Assembly: GCF_024868665.1 (NCBI RefSeq)
Contig: NC_079894.1
Span: forward strand, 6,693,286-6,757,285
From: Triplophysa rosa
Taxonomy: Eukaryota; Chordata; Actinopteri; Cypriniformes; Nemacheilidae
DNA: 64,000 nucleotides
Direction of reading: 5' to 3'
Shown: positions 52,031 to 64,000 of the stretch, one piece after another
Position numbering within the stretch: the stretch's first letter is position 1
How the letters are laid out: the number at the start of each line of letters is the position of its first letter
Translations under genes and position numbers: made by a program
The notes under the pieces: model-generated
Told to the model about the DNA's origin: nothing
The model's database searches: none
What the model saw: the letters and a program-made list of their open reading frames with translations, nothing else

Positions 52031-52471
52031 AACCCTTTTATGCGTGAGTTATGCCAGCCTCAGTTGCGTTTCTATTGGACATTTTTCAGATTTTCAGGTG
52101 TCCACTTGGTGACAATGTATAGGCTGATGCACTAGTGTCCTCTGGTTGATGTGCAATTACACTAATAAAGGTTCTTAAAAGTTTCTTTACAACGATGCCA
52201 TAGAAGAACCAGTTTTAGTTCTACAAAGAACCATTTAGTCAAAGGTTCTTTCAAGAACCATCTCTTTCTTACCTTTTTATAGTCTGAAGAACCTTTTTTC
52301 GCCACAAAGAACCTCCAAATGTTCTTTATGGAACCATTTAGACAAAATCGGTTCTTGACATCGTGAAGCACCTTTATTTTTAAGAGTATATGCCATCAAA
52401 CTCCATGCATAGACAAGAAATGGCTTTTTGAGTAGATGTACACTGTAGTGACCTCTATACATAAAAGGGTT
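52031..52471. mobile_element. Outer short inverted-repeat element, interrupted by another
   Basis: Terminal inverted repeats AACCCTTTTATG and CATAAAAGGGTT bound a 441-bp segment. The parts outside the inner element are only about 130 and 80 bases, so without the insertion it would be a roughly 210-bp MITE. Confidence 0.6.
52161..52388. mobile_element. Inner GGTTCTT-rich cyprinid MITE
   Basis: Contains many copies of GGTTCTT/AAGAACC (for example CAAAGAACCATTTAGTCAAAG, GAAGAACCTTTTTTCGCCAC). The ends ACTAATAAAGGTTCTT and, inverted, ACTCTTAAAAATAAAGGTGC are similar. It is inserted within the outer element and reads as two long half-complementary arms. The short frames across it are not genes. 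Confidence 0.65.
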
Positions 52472-53584
52472 CATGGATTTTGAAATATAAATAATTGTGT
52501 CTTGTTATGCATTGTGGTTGATGCAATAGGTGCAGTAAATGTTCAGATGTGACGTCAAGCCAATGTGTAAGCCAATGCAGTAGTTTTCCACGGATTCTCA
52601 GCTCAGCGTTTTTTTTAATTTATTAATAAAAAAGCTTATGAAACATTATTTAAAAAAAAGTGTTTTGTTCTTGTTTCAAAAATGTAAGTTGCTAATAACT
52701 ACCACATGTGATGAATAGGATAACCCTCATAGTCCTTATGTAGCAATATATTAGCGACTTGCTTTCCAAAGGGCACAACCATTTTGAATTAACACTGCAT
52801 ATATGTTGTAGAACAAAATGGGAAAGTACGTTTACATCACATACTAAGTTTTACTCATAAATGCCAAATCTTTTCCAGATTTTAGGGTGACAAACTGTAC
52901 AGCTCCATAGAGAAGGTATAGCCTCTGTGGCACTTGTTTGCATTATGCGATCTCAAAAGAGGCTGCGACTGTGAAATATTTCTTAAGTGCTTCAAAAACA
53001 CTCTCACTTTACAAGTCTTAACAATTTTAAGTGGGGATATTAATTTAGATATGACAGCTATGAGGACGGCAAGAAAATACATGAACTGCACTGAGATCTT
53101 AGCCTGAAGGTAATGATCTTGAGATCCAGTGGCTAAGGAGAGGCATCTGAGAGGCCAGAGAGGAAATGAGAAAGGTGAGCGACAGAGAGCCCACTATTAC
53201 CGCTCGACCACATCTGTGCCTCACATGGAGGAAATGCACTGCAGGAAGTGAGATTGAAATCTCACACTCGCATACACACAATGTGCCTCTTTGTCTGTGG
53301 CGCCTGTGCAAACTGAGCGTTTTAACGTGAAGCGTGGGTTCGGGTTTTTTATTCTTCAAGGTGCAGAGGCAGCGTCTGTGCTTTCCAGAGTTGAAATAAC
53401 CTCACAGCTGTTCGGTGCCAACAATCACAAAAATTCAAATACAGAAACCGCACAACTGGATACCGTTGTGAACGATTTCAATATTCCTCGAGATTGTTTT
53501 ACTTTGTTTAGAAAAAGGTCACAGCACAATACAAATAAAACGTGTAACAGACGAAGCGCAGCCGTGATTCAATGACAGCATATG

Positions 53585-54179
53585 TTTATTTTAAATGGCG
53601 TAATAATAAATAACCCAGATACGATGTCTCTCTGCTCTCCCACATGGCTTCTTTTGTGGTACATTTTTCAAATTCTTCTCAAACGCTAAATGATTTCCTG
53701 GCCTGCCAGGTTGTTACAGTATCAAATTCTGAACATATATGCAGCACAATATACTGCAAAGCGCAAAACAGCCAAAAGCAGCCTCTGAAAGCCGATACAA
53801 AAATATGCTTAGAAAAATAAACACTTTATAACTGTAATATAGTGCCTTTACTACATGTTCAAATAGTCATGTTTGCATGCACTGGTTTTTTAATGGCTTA
53901 GCATAGACAAACAAGCAACAAAAAAATACACACATATGAAAATGTTTAGTAATGTATTCAATAAAAATTAACCGTATTTACAAATTGTATATACATGACA
54001 TGTACAGGCAGACAAATAAAAAGACTGTTTTTCCTGTTAAGGGGATTTTACGTGACGGCACTGGCCTTAAATTCAGCTCAGCGAGCCAATGCAAAACCAG
54101 CGGAGCAAAAGCACAGCAATTACCGGCTGCTACATTACCAAGAACTCTATTTCTTTGCATCTGTCCTTGGTGGATGGTT
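53585..54179 (-). terminator. Probable crispld1 3' UTR with poly(A) signal
   Basis: Minus-strand sequence after the crispld1 stop codon, reaching an AATAAA at 53585-53590. AT-rich, with no recognised repeat. Length about 600 bases, inferred from the signal only. Confidence 0.4.
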
Positions 54180-57100
54180 TCATATGACCGCAAACACTCT
54201 GAATGCTTTGCCTCCTGGGGGATTCTGGAGGCTAAATGGAAGAATAATGGCCAATATTAAAACAGCTCAAGCAGAGCATTTAAATGCCATATGATTCGTT
54301 TATCACCCTTGTGATACTCAATATACCCTCAACACACTGTTATGCAACATAAAACCTGACTGTGTAGGTGGTCTGGTTTTACTTTGCTGGGACTTTATAA
54401 GATTCTGATTCTGTCACCCTTTAAATAACATGATTGGGTTTTTTATCTAGGTCATATTAGATGGATGTTAGATAATTAGTCATGTCAGATACTTTCCAGC
54501 AATAACCAGCGAACTGCATGATATATAGCAGCAGTCTGACTTGAAAAGCACAAATTACCCCTCAGAGGTGATTCCATTCTGATAGGAGCCCTTGTATTGT
54601 CTCCTCTTGTCCACAGGCATGACGTCCACATAACCTCCAGAGTCACTCCGGATGACTCCTGCGTGAATGGCGGCCCTGCATATACTGGAATTCTGTTTGA
54701 TGACATACAGTATTTGTATTTGAATTGTAAATTGAAGTCAACTGAACACTGACTTAGCCTAGTTGTAACTAAGATGTTGTCAAGTCTTCGCTTCTTTGCC
54801 GAAGGAGATAACGTATTAACAGAACACGCTCTGTAGAGCAGTTTGTCCGTTTGGGGCTACTGTAGAAACAACATGGTGAGTTCCATGCAAGGGGACCCGC
54901 CGTGTACTGTATGTAGATAGAAAGAGCTCATTCTAAGGTAATAAAAACATAACGCTTCATTATGTATATTCTACTGCATTTCTGTTAATAGATCCTCCAA
55001 TAAATTACACATTTAAGTAAAATCTTTGACGGATTGTACAGTAAGAGTGTACAGGTATAAAATAAACATGAATAAAACATTGCTCTGAACGTATGGTTTT
55101 GGAAAAAATGATACTAATTTCCAAGTTCATATTAAAATGAGTTTTGATCAGTGACGATCAGGTTCCCTGCTTCGTCCTCACAGGAGCAACTGGAAGATGT
55201 TCTGATAGAAAAATGGTACAACATTTCACTAGAGATAGTCATTGTTCAGATCTTTTTCATAACTCCAATGAAGACACATGTGAGATTACGATCTATGATA
55301 TGAGTAATAGAAGTTAAAAAAAATCTTTGGCTTAAAAAAATCGTTATTTTATAAGATAATGGCCCGGTTATATAGACAAGGCTTAGCCTAAGTCAGGACT
55401 ATGCCTTAGTTAATTTAGGCTATTTAAGTCGCTTTTATTAAAATGCCTAAGAAAAAACATTACCGATGTGCATCTTGAGACAAAACAATGGCACTATATT
55501 TTAAGGTATGTCAGGGCAAGTTATTTTCAGTTAAGACAGCTCAAAATTCCTTTTAGTCTGGGACTAGCCTTAAGCCTGGTCTGTGAAACCGGGGCAATAT
55601 GGTTTTAAGATAAGATGAGATAAAGAGATAAGAGTGTGATATAAGATTGCTTTACTGATTTTTGTTCCTAGAATGACTATTATTATTATAGCAAAGTATG
55701 GCGTTCGAATGTAATGAAAACCCCACTGACTTCATTCTACTTGTAAGAGGGCAGAACCATTCACAATGCAACTAAACACAGTGAAACATGCACTAGACTT
55801 ACATCTGAATAATAGCGGCTTCCGGTTACTCTGGCATAGCTGTCATACAAGCAATTGCGAGGACAATACAGCCTGAGAAAAAAAAACCATCTTGTTAGCT
55901 GTTTGTCTTACAGCATTAACAATGATATGTATTTCAATATTTATTTTCAAAATTCACATGATATTTTATGTAATCTGTCAAGAATATTTCCGTATAAAGT
56001 TTACCTGGGACAGTGCCGGACTGGTTTTTTGAAAGGGCAGTACTGGGCCACTGTTGTATCACAAGTAATTGCCTTCACTGGAAGACACAAAACATTTCTT
56101 ATTCAGTTTCTGTGCTGAAATTTTTGCAACCTGACAAAGCATGATACGCTTATACTGACCTGGGACATTTGACACTGTGAAGGCATTGGCACTCTGATTT
56201 TTACTAAAGGATTACATGAAAATGAAAAGTCAGGGCTGTAGTTGGTCAGTCTGTTGCAGTATGAAACACAGGAGGTCTGTGACTTACGCTTGAGTCTGAA
56301 CTCCATTTTTGAAGGACTTTGAGAAGCGTTGCCTTCTGCCCACCCTGGTGATATCTAACCAGCCTCCATCGTCATCTATTATTCCAGCATGCAGGGCGCT
56401 GCCACAGATACTAGATTGCTGGAGAAACAGCCACATTAATGAGAAATGCCCAGAACTCGGCATCTATCTAACAGAACGGCCTTAAAATGCACAACTAGTA
56501 CAATTTAGATGATGTTGACAATGAGAGAATGATGTGATTTAAAAAAACGTATCACCTACCATGTCATAATGACCTGATCCAAAAACTTTTCCATAGTTGT
56601 ACAAGCAGCCTGGTGGACACTCGTACCTGTTTAAAGATTTAATAGTCAAAAACGAATTCATAGCACTGTAATCCAATTACACTCAATGTCAAAATCAACG
56701 TATTTTACCTGTTGCAAGTAGTTCCTTTGCACTGATCACGTAATCTAGTATCACATTCTACTTGCTGAGCTTCAGAAAAGAAAAAACACAATAGTCCATT
56801 TTTAAACACAAGTGTGTCATATATCTCTCAGTAAACTGATTTTATTTGTTGGCTCTTATGTTCTAAACTCTAGAGAATGTTGTTTATCTCCAATTTGAAC
56901 TCATTTAGTTTGCAAACACACTCCTAGAAAGCCAATGAAATGCATCCATACTATCACATGTCTGTGCTTTTTGTTATTTTGATGTATGTCACATCATACA
57001 AGGTACACAACACGTGACAAAAGTCATATTTGACATGTTTAACTTTATTCTTTCCACACTCTTATCAATAATAAATTGCACATTATGTACAGTATGCATA

Positions 57101-60100
57101 CAGTAAATGCACACAATGCCTCCATCATTCTCATATGCACTTGGCATAATGCCGGTGCTTACATCATTAATATAGTAGAGAGTAGTATAACTGATGTAGA
57201 GCAGTAGTTCTCAAACTGGGGGCCGTGGCCCCTGGGGGGGCCCCGAGATGGATCCAGGGGGCCACAGATTTTGTGGCATTTTATGAAATATAGAAATTGA
57301 TCATAGATTTTATGCAATCAAACATCAGAAAAATAAGACCACCAGACAAAAGAATTGATGTTTCAGCATTGTATAACCGAATATGTTTTTGTTTAAATAA
57401 AAATGTTAAATTTAATATTATAAGTCTTTATTTGGGGGGCCGCAAAGCGATGCACTCTACACAAAGTGGGCCTTACAACAAAAAAAGTTTGAGAACCACT
57501 GATGTAGAGGATACTGGACATTATGTTTGAACCAACAGATTTCATCATCATCTACAAAATAATAGTGTTAACAGTCAGTCCTAAAGTTCAGATTAAGAAA
57601 ACAAAATCGGTTTGACCAAACTGAATATTTGAAATTAATATCAAAAGCCATGCCATGAAACCGAATGACATATAATCTTACACATCTGTGAAGTACTGGT
57701 GACATCATTCCTCTCAATGTTCTCATTGGGTGACGGTGTCGAGACGGACTGATCGCTGTAGTGAGAGCCATGGCTTCGGACTGGCTCAGGTTCTGGCTCG
57801 ACATAGTTGTTTTCCTCAGTCTCAGGGGTGTAATGCATGTGACTGCCATCATCTGATGAGAGAACAGTTTCATTCAGTTTTTCAGGAATCATCAGATAAA
57901 TCCAGCCTTAGTCCTTTACAAATATTTCTTTGCTAAATATTGTTATCCTTGCTTTTAAAACACACCAGCAAAATAAATGAGTACACGGATAATTAAACCA
58001 GTAAAACAGCATGTTAAATCAACTTATTATTTATTATTTTATCTTGTACCTTTATAGCAGAGGTTGTTTCTGCACCCGCCACCATAGCTGGGAGGACAGG
58101 CGGAGCATGGGGTTCCATGTTTGTATGGTGCATGTCCCCACCAGTTACCTCTGAGAACAAACGAGACATTACAAAACAAAAGCTAAGAATAATGTCTGTT
58201 TCCAATCATGGCATATTGCACATTTCAAAACAAAACACGCTTTCTTACGGAGGAGAGTAGTTGCAGACCAAGTACACAGCTTTGGCCCAGATCATGCCCC
58301 ATACGTTCATGTTGTAGCACACATTGATGGCACAGCCAATTTTATGGCTTGTGGCCCAAACCAACTGAAACCAAATCATATCATAAATTGACCAAAGAAC
58401 ATAATATACATACAGTACTGGTTCATTTGTTCGCTGGTCGAGTTTGGTTGAGCCGGTGATGTTACCTGTGTGTAATGTGTGCAGACAGGCCCAGAGCATC
58501 TGTAGGGACAGTACCGGTCACATTCTTGTGGATACGGGTAGCTGAAATCTCTCACCTCATCATACCAGGCTTGGACATGAAAGGTTGGCGGCCTGTCTCT
58601 AAAGACATTTGAAAACAATAACAGTTAGTATACTGGTGAAGAGTTCGTAATTGGTCACCAATATTTTTAAGGTATGAGAAATAACATTTAAAAGTATTTT
58701 TAGCACCTTCCCCAGTGAGCTCCCAGATTCTGGCCAATCCTGGTCAGTAGGTGAGCGGGTCCATGTTCCCACAGACAGGTGTGTGCCCAGTGCTCAGCGC
58801 TCCTCTCCAGTTCAGTGTCCCACACCTGTCACAGCACAGAGGTGACTTTATCAATGTTAAAGCTGCAATTCACAACTTTTAGCGCCATCTCTGTTTGAAA
58901 TATAAAATTGCAGGTGACGTCATGTACTTAAAGGGATAGTTCACCCAAAAATGAAAATTCTGGGATCATTTACTCACCCCCAACTTTAAACATGTCTTTA
59001 TATGGTTGGACATAAAAGAAGATATTTTGAAGAATGTGGAAAATCAAACAGTTCTAGGGCATCGCTGACTCCCACAGTCTGCCTTTCTTCCTACGATGGT
59101 AGTCAATGGTGCCCCAGAAATGTTTGGTTACAAACATTCTACCAATTTTCTTCTTTTGTGTTCAGCAGAATAAAGAAATTCACGGGTTTGCAACAACTTA
59201 AGGGTGAGTAATTAATAACAGAATTTTGTCATACTGACATTTCCTGTGAAATCGTTTCCAACAGCTCAACTAATAAATCATTATTATAAGCTTACTGTTG
59301 TAAATCAGGGTTTTGAACACTAACTTTTTAGGAACTTTCTCGATAACTTATTTTCAACCAAAAGTAGTTATGGATTGTAGCTTTGATAAAGGTAACTTGG
59401 TTATTGCATAGTGCAGCAGAGACCGCCCACTTTTGGTTCTAGTGATTGTTATGCCATAAGCAAACCATTCAGCTGCCAGAACATTAACTTTTATTTTGAA
59501 TGGGATTGTCATTTTCAACTGTTGTGCTCCATACTTTTAGTAGAAAGGTAAAACGTTTCAACATATAATGAAACAAATGTTTTAAACGGCAAAATACCTT
59601 TAAAATAACACTTGGCAAATGGTCGAAACTAGTCCAGCCTATGTACGTCAATGCATGGTTATTTAGTTTGACCAGTACAGTAGGTTGATACAGATCTAAA
59701 ACTGGGCCAATTAAAGTTAAAAACCATAAAGAATTTAGGGTTTCACTTGCATGGGACAAAAGACGCATTAAAACCGTGTTTAGGATCTCCACAGTTTTAC
59801 CTGGGGAGTTTAAATGGTTTTGTAAAAAATAATCATTTCAGAGTACTTTTATGCATAGGAATCTAACCGTTTCTATAAAGAAAAAGATTAATTTAAAATT
59901 ACATATGCGTAGTTCGCTGCCGTGTGCTAATATGTACCACGTGTGCACAGCTAAGGTACATTCCATTCAGGCAGTCCTCAACAAACACTATTCTTCAGTT
60001 GCCTTAATAATTCTGACTTTTGAAATGACACAATAAATCTCCTGAAAGAATTTTCATTGTAATCTTAAATGGAGGACGCATATTGTGTATTCTTACTGAT

Positions 60101-61682
60101 TAAAACAATGAAGTTAAATACACGTTGTATAAAGTGTGGTTTTGAAAGCCACGGCCACTGCAGACCACAGTACCAAGCAAAGGCCCAAGATTGTCATCAA
60201 CACGTACCGTACACTTTTACCATAATTGTCCATGTAACAACTAGACCTTTATTGTGTCAAAACATGGCTTTAGCTGAAATGTGCATGGAGATGCAAAGCC
60301 CATTGGTATTTTATGTGGCCATTGAGACGCGTCATTGTTTATTGTTGTGATGCCTAATTTGCTGTTACACCAGCCATCTGAGTGCATTCCAAGGGAGATA
60401 CGCATCCTTACTGCCTCTCTTCACTTTCTTTTCACAGTAATAATTACCCAGAGGACTGCCGAGACTGGAGGTAGCTAATGTCTTCTCCCCTACCTGGGCC
60501 CCACACAAACACGCATGCTGTTTAACTTTGCTGCGAGATACGGGGTTCTGGGGTTTGACAGATTGAACACATAAGTCCCAGAGCGTCACAGATGTTATCA
60601 AAGCTCAAAAGCAATTTACCAAGAAGAAAGTTTTGAAACCGTTCTTTAACAGCTGATTGCGAGTGTCAGTCATATACGTAAAATAACCTGTGTGTGCGTG
60701 CTAGAAAATGCGTTTAGCTGCACATTAAAGCTGGATTGAGAAGTATGAGAAGAAAGCATTATGACCTAGTGTTTAAGGCAAGGATGAAACTCTTTTTTTA
60801 GGAGTGTTACATTTGAATTTATTCTTTAATGTCAAAGTCAACATTAGTCTTCGTTCTTGCCAGTGCCAAGAAGCAACCACAGAAAGTTCTGAGAAGTATC
60901 AGGTCATATTTGGTGAAGGCCCACACTGCTCAGAAAGCAATGAGAGGTTTGGCTAAGTGCCATGTACAGTAGGTGAGCCACAGTATGTGGGAAGGAGAAG
61001 TTGCATTTTGGCATCCCTGATGGGATAAAATGTTTGTTGTAGACCGCAAACTCGACTGTAGTTCAGTGTTTCAAATGCATATGCAGAGAGTCCTTCTTTT
61101 ATTATCCTGCAAAACGCATGCGTTACAGAATGATTGGAAGATTTACTCGATTTGTACTTTTTTCACTCGTTTTGTGACAATCAAATAAAATTTGCTTTTA
61201 AGAAAGCTTAATAACCATCTATTACTGGCAAGTTTTTCCCCCCTAAATGCCATTTAAACGTCATTTAACTTCAAACTAACATCAGTCAGATGACTAACAC
61301 AAGCCACACACAGGACCCTCGCAGTTTCAATAACACTGACTATATCCATTTTTCAGAAGACATCTTTCTTTTTGCAATAAATATTTGATCACAACGGTGC
61401 ATCACTTGCATGAGGTGGTCTTACCATGTATTCCATGTTTGAGGCAGGGGGGTACACCTGACCCCTCAGTTTATTATGCAGGTCAAGTATAAGCTGCATG
61501 TCACCATGTGAAATTGCTCTCTTGCCCCTTGACTTGGAGTGCCACCACGTCTCATCCTTGTCCGTGTACCTTTCCAGCATAGCTTCTAAATGGGTGGCAT
61601 TAGGAATCACCATGGAGACGACAGTTTGGACAGTCAGAAGCAGCACAAAACCACCGAGGAAATCTTCACGTCCACAATTCAT
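54180..61682 (-). CDS. crispld1: crispld1, secreted CAP/LCCL-domain protein
   Basis: Secreted cysteine-rich protein of unsettled biochemical role. Fourteen coding exons: 61682-61425, 58825-58707, 58598-58466, 58364-58249, 58150-58050, 57852-57682, 56769-56709, 56626-56560, 56418-56288, 56203-56160, 56077-56005, 55872-55803, 54692-54559, 54231-54180. All are GT-AG and in phase: 509 aa (human 500). Order: signal peptide ([15 protein letters not shown]), CAP domain ([57 protein letters not shown]), Cys-rich [11 protein letters not shown], variable acidic linker (exon 6), first LCCL domain ([35 protein letters not shown]) and second LCCL ([31 protein letters not shown]). It ends [13 protein letters not shown]. 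Exon 2 has a weak donor, G|GTGCTA. Introns contain two MITEs and a hAT. Confidence 0.96.
55361..55594. mobile_element. MITE in a crispld1 intron
   Basis: Left end GGCCCGGTTATATAGACAAGGCTTAGCCTAAG (first 20 bases are the inverted repeat), matched inversely by CTTAAGCCTGGTCTGTGAAA then CCGGGGC at the right. About 234 bp, with an internal TCAGGACTATGCCTTAGTTA/TAGTCTGGGACTAGCC symmetry. No coding capacity; its target duplication is not clear. Confidence 0.75.
57202..57501. mobile_element. 300-bp hAT MITE with ATGTAGAG target duplication, in a crispld1 intron
   Basis: Inverted ends CAGTAGTTCTCAAACT and AGTTTGAGAACCACTG, flanked by identical 8-bp repeats ATGTAGAG at 57194-57201 and 57502-57509. 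Inside the left end are GC-rich GGGGGCC motifs, mirrored by GGGGGGCCGC near 57435. It lies between the exons at 56709-56769 and 57682-57852. Confidence 0.9.
58928..59232. mobile_element. Hairpin MITE, copy H (crispld1 first intron)
   Basis: Starts TTAAAGGGATAGTTCACCC, with AAGAAGATATTTTGAAGAAT on the left and TTTCTTCTTTTGTGTTCAGC on the right, and ATGGTAGTCAATGGTGCCCC in the middle, as in copy C. The right end is degraded after GAGTAATTAATAACAGAATT. Confidence 0.75.
59233..61424 (-). other. Remainder of the crispld1 first coding intron
   Basis: About 2.2 kb of intron between the exon at 58707-58825 and the signal-peptide exon at 61425-61682. I see no repeat, RNA gene or extra exon with supporting motifs; the reading frames here are short and unlike known proteins. 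Confidence 0.4.
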
Positions 61683-62371
61683 ATTTCTTTCAACTGTCTT
61701 GTTACAAAATCCAAGCAGTACCTCCTATACCTGTAAAATCAAAAATGTTGTTTCAAATGTAGGCCTGAATATAACATTTTACAGATTTGTATGCTGTGAC
61801 ATTACAATACGACAATAATAAAAATGCATTTATGCACTCGAATGAACCGTTTAAAAGTTTGTCTTAGCATTTTCACAGATGAAACGCTGATTATTCCCCT
61901 CTTGTCATAGACGTCTGTACGCCTTTGCCACACACATGCAATATTTCATACGGTCGTGTTCTCTATTAAAACTACCGCAAACCTCTTTGAAGTCTGTGTA
62001 GCATCTTCAGCTCTATATGAGAAGCTCTTCACTAATGCTAGATACATTAATATTATGCCTACTGGAGTTACTCTTCAATCCTTTCAGCACCATTCAATTA
62101 TTTTTAAGAAATGTTAAGCGTTCTTCACAAGCAGCAGTTTACCTTCTGTTCCAGGTTCCGCGCGTGGATGGGTAGTCAAGGTCCGGTGTTGAGTTACTAC
62201 AACAATAATGTCCAATGCAATTATTTTAAATACGCTTATTAATCTATTTTAGTCGCCTTAAAATATATTGAATTTCAAATAACGAGCCATATTTAGTTGT
62301 GAATAGTTTTTCGTGGTAAAATAATGTGCATTCAAATGTTTAAACGTGTGGGGTTGCTTTTCTCATTTATA
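61683..62371 (-). promoter_or_regulatory. crispld1 5' UTR, intron and TATA-containing promoter
   Basis: The signal-peptide exon starts at 61730, after an acceptor ATTTTACAG (minus strand). A matching noncoding exon ends at 62143 with CAGAAG|GTAAAC. A TATAAAT on the minus strand at 62365-62371 predicts a transcription start near 62335-62340, which would give a first exon of roughly 195 bases and an intron of about 410 bases. Splice sites are seen; promoter use is inferred. Confidence 0.5.
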
Positions 62372-64000
62372 CTGGAGATTTTAGTTCAGTGAGGCGTGAC
62401 TTCTGAAGCCACACCCACACAGAAAAGCCCACCGCAAAGACAAGGCACTTCGTTTACTCTTTAATGTTTTTACTGCAATCGACTTGTCTGTATAGTTTTA
62501 AACAATACGTTTGTATGATAATAGTATGATAATAATATTATTAATATGGTTCATTAATTCATGTGATATATATCCTATTGATAGGGACTCGTATATTCTG
62601 CCACAGAGAAAAATGAGGTAGTGAAAATTAGATGGAAGAGAAATGTGGACCTTTGAAGCAGAAGATAAGATAGAAACCGTTCTATCATGGACCAAATGAC
62701 ATGTAGTGGATTACGATTTATTATAAAATGCAATGAGTTTGACACATGACACTGCCGATTACAATAGATACAACATATAGGCCCATAAACTATATGCACA
62801 GATGATATGATATGTGATGTGTTAGGTCATAAATACAAACCTAGGTTGAGTACATGGGCAAACACTAGATGGCAGCGTTACGTAACTTTTTTAAGTGTTT
62901 CGTCACTGCATGAATTCAAAGTCGAACTCCGTGAACTTTTACTACATCATGAACATGGAATTGGATGGTAATATCAATTAAATAACTACAGTAAAATCCA
63001 TTCTTTTATATCCCATAATAATCTAGTATTTCTAGTAATCTCGTATAGGATATTTCATTTCTCATAATCTAGTATTTCTTGAGTCGTAGAAATGTGGCCT
63101 TTACTGTATATTAGGCCAATTTTAGTAAGAACTCTGAGGTAGCCTGTATCTGTGTTTGTAAGTCAAACTGTAAACTTTTTTTTATTGACATTTCTCTAAT
63201 GATTATTTGAGAATGTAAATGTGTAGCTTTAGAGTGCATATAGGCTCATTTAATGTATGCAGTGGATTTTGACCTGTAGTTTCAGTTTGTTATGTGGTAA
63301 GGGTCTTTCAGTTTCTTTCCACTCGGTCAATGTTTAAAATAAATCATTCTGGCACAGTGATCGGGAATATTTTCAGATATCTCTCTTTGAAATCTGAGAT
63401 GTGTAACTGTAACCACAGCTTGGAATTATTCAGCTAACATAAAGGCATGCAGTAAAAGGAACACAAATGACATAAAAGAACACCTTATGAACGAGGAGAA
63501 ACCGTGGTGAACCATGAACCAAGAAAACTGGAAAACTTTGTAACCACAAACAAATAAAGACAGACACACACCCTGCTTTTGAATATGCATACAGGAAAAC
63601 AGCTTGCATGAATACTCTATACCTAATGTACTAAATGTACTTGTGAAATATGGTACGGCAAGACTTAACCTCACTGGGTAAAAGCAGATCGTTCCAAAGC
63701 ACACAAATTATATCGTGCTAATTCATACAATTTAGCCACCTCCTAAAATAGTGAAATAGTGACCAATATGTGTCTAGAAAATTATATTAGACAGTTATCC
63801 AAATCAACCTAATAGAAAAATCTTCTGATTTGAGAGTCTGAGAAACGTACCTTTGTTTAACTGCGTCTCTTTTCACACATTATCATAGGCCAAAACGTAT
63901 GCACTCACACTGTATTTTTTATTGATATATTGGGGCAAAATAAAAAACGGTCTCAAATCAATGTGCGTTATTCTGTTCCAGCTAGGGACATGAACTCATG
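62372..64000. other. Upstream DNA, nothing recognised
   Basis: AT-rich sequence upstream of crispld1. A short near-repeat (TAATCTAGTATTTCT then TAATCTAGTATTTCTTGAG) occurs at about 63020-63080. No gene, RNA gene or mobile element could be supported. Confidence 0.4.

Larger units (their letters stand above)
37500..53580. other. Repeat-rich intergenic region between socs6 and crispld1
   Basis: About 16 kb without a recognisable host gene. Longer reading frames here have no family motif and overlap repeats or AT-rich DNA. The listed mobile elements account for roughly a third: MITEs at 39068, 39561 and 48563, SINEs at 39852 and 41069, and DNA transposons at 42605, 44074, 45294, 49594 and 52031. 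A known-looking dispersed repeat (GACATTCCAAGGTATGATAT, then CAGGGAT...ATCCCTGAC palindrome) lies at about 40805-40950. I see nothing specific in 37600-39050, 46180-47690, 50150-52020 and 52490-53570. Confidence 0.5.

Noticed and set aside
52162..52474. Overlapping minus-strand frames of 65-69 codons
   Set aside because: They read through nested MITEs rich in repeated GGTTCTT words; not genes.

Overview
The window is nuclear DNA from a teleost fish, most likely a cyprinid. The evidence is spliced vertebrate genes with GT-AG introns, proteins close to human orthologues, and repeat families typical of carp- and zebrafish-like genomes: hairpin MITEs starting AGGGATAGTTCACCC, Tdr2-like Tc1 elements, many hAT elements and tRNA-derived SINEs. 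I see no bacterial operon, CRISPR array, phage or virus.

Six protein-coding genes could be rebuilt exon by exon with intact reading phase. From left to right they are: marchf6 (minus, 12 coding exons, 3' end beyond the window start), atpsckmt/fam173b (minus, 4 exons, 226 aa), neto1 (minus, 9 exons, 524 aa), cbln2 (plus, 3 exons, 201 aa), socs6 (minus, intronless CDS, 532 aa) and crispld1 (minus, 14 coding exons, 509 aa). marchf6 and atpsckmt are neighbours at human 5p15; neto1, cbln2 and socs6 lie together at 18q22; crispld1 is on 8q21. The window therefore joins blocks that are separate in human.

Layout: 0.1-10.1 kb is marchf6, whose introns hold a stack of nested DNA transposons (4.7-7.6 kb). 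A truncated LINE (10.4-11.1 kb) separates it from atpsckmt (11.2-12.7 kb). Old repeats fill 13.1-14.1 kb. neto1 (14.9-20.6 kb) and cbln2 (22.1-23.0 kb) are head to head, 1.5 kb apart; both act at glutamatergic synapses. About 10 kb of AT-rich noncoding DNA with two MITEs follows, then socs6 (34.4-37.4 kb including a 5' noncoding exon). From 37.4 to 53.6 kb there is no recognisable host gene, only a dense set of transposons and SINEs, several nested and with readable target-site duplications. crispld1 occupies 53.6-62.3 kb; the remainder is its upstream DNA.

The genes do not form one pathway. marchf6 is an ER-membrane ubiquitin ligase, atpsckmt methylates the mitochondrial ATP synthase c subunit, neto1 and cbln2 are synaptic proteins, socs6 is a cytoplasmic signalling adaptor for ubiquitin ligation, and crispld1 is a secreted CAP/LCCL protein. 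I found no convincing new biological system. The points most worth checking are the compact neto1-cbln2 divergent pair, the Neto2-like C-terminus of this Neto1, and the well-dated nested transposon insertions.
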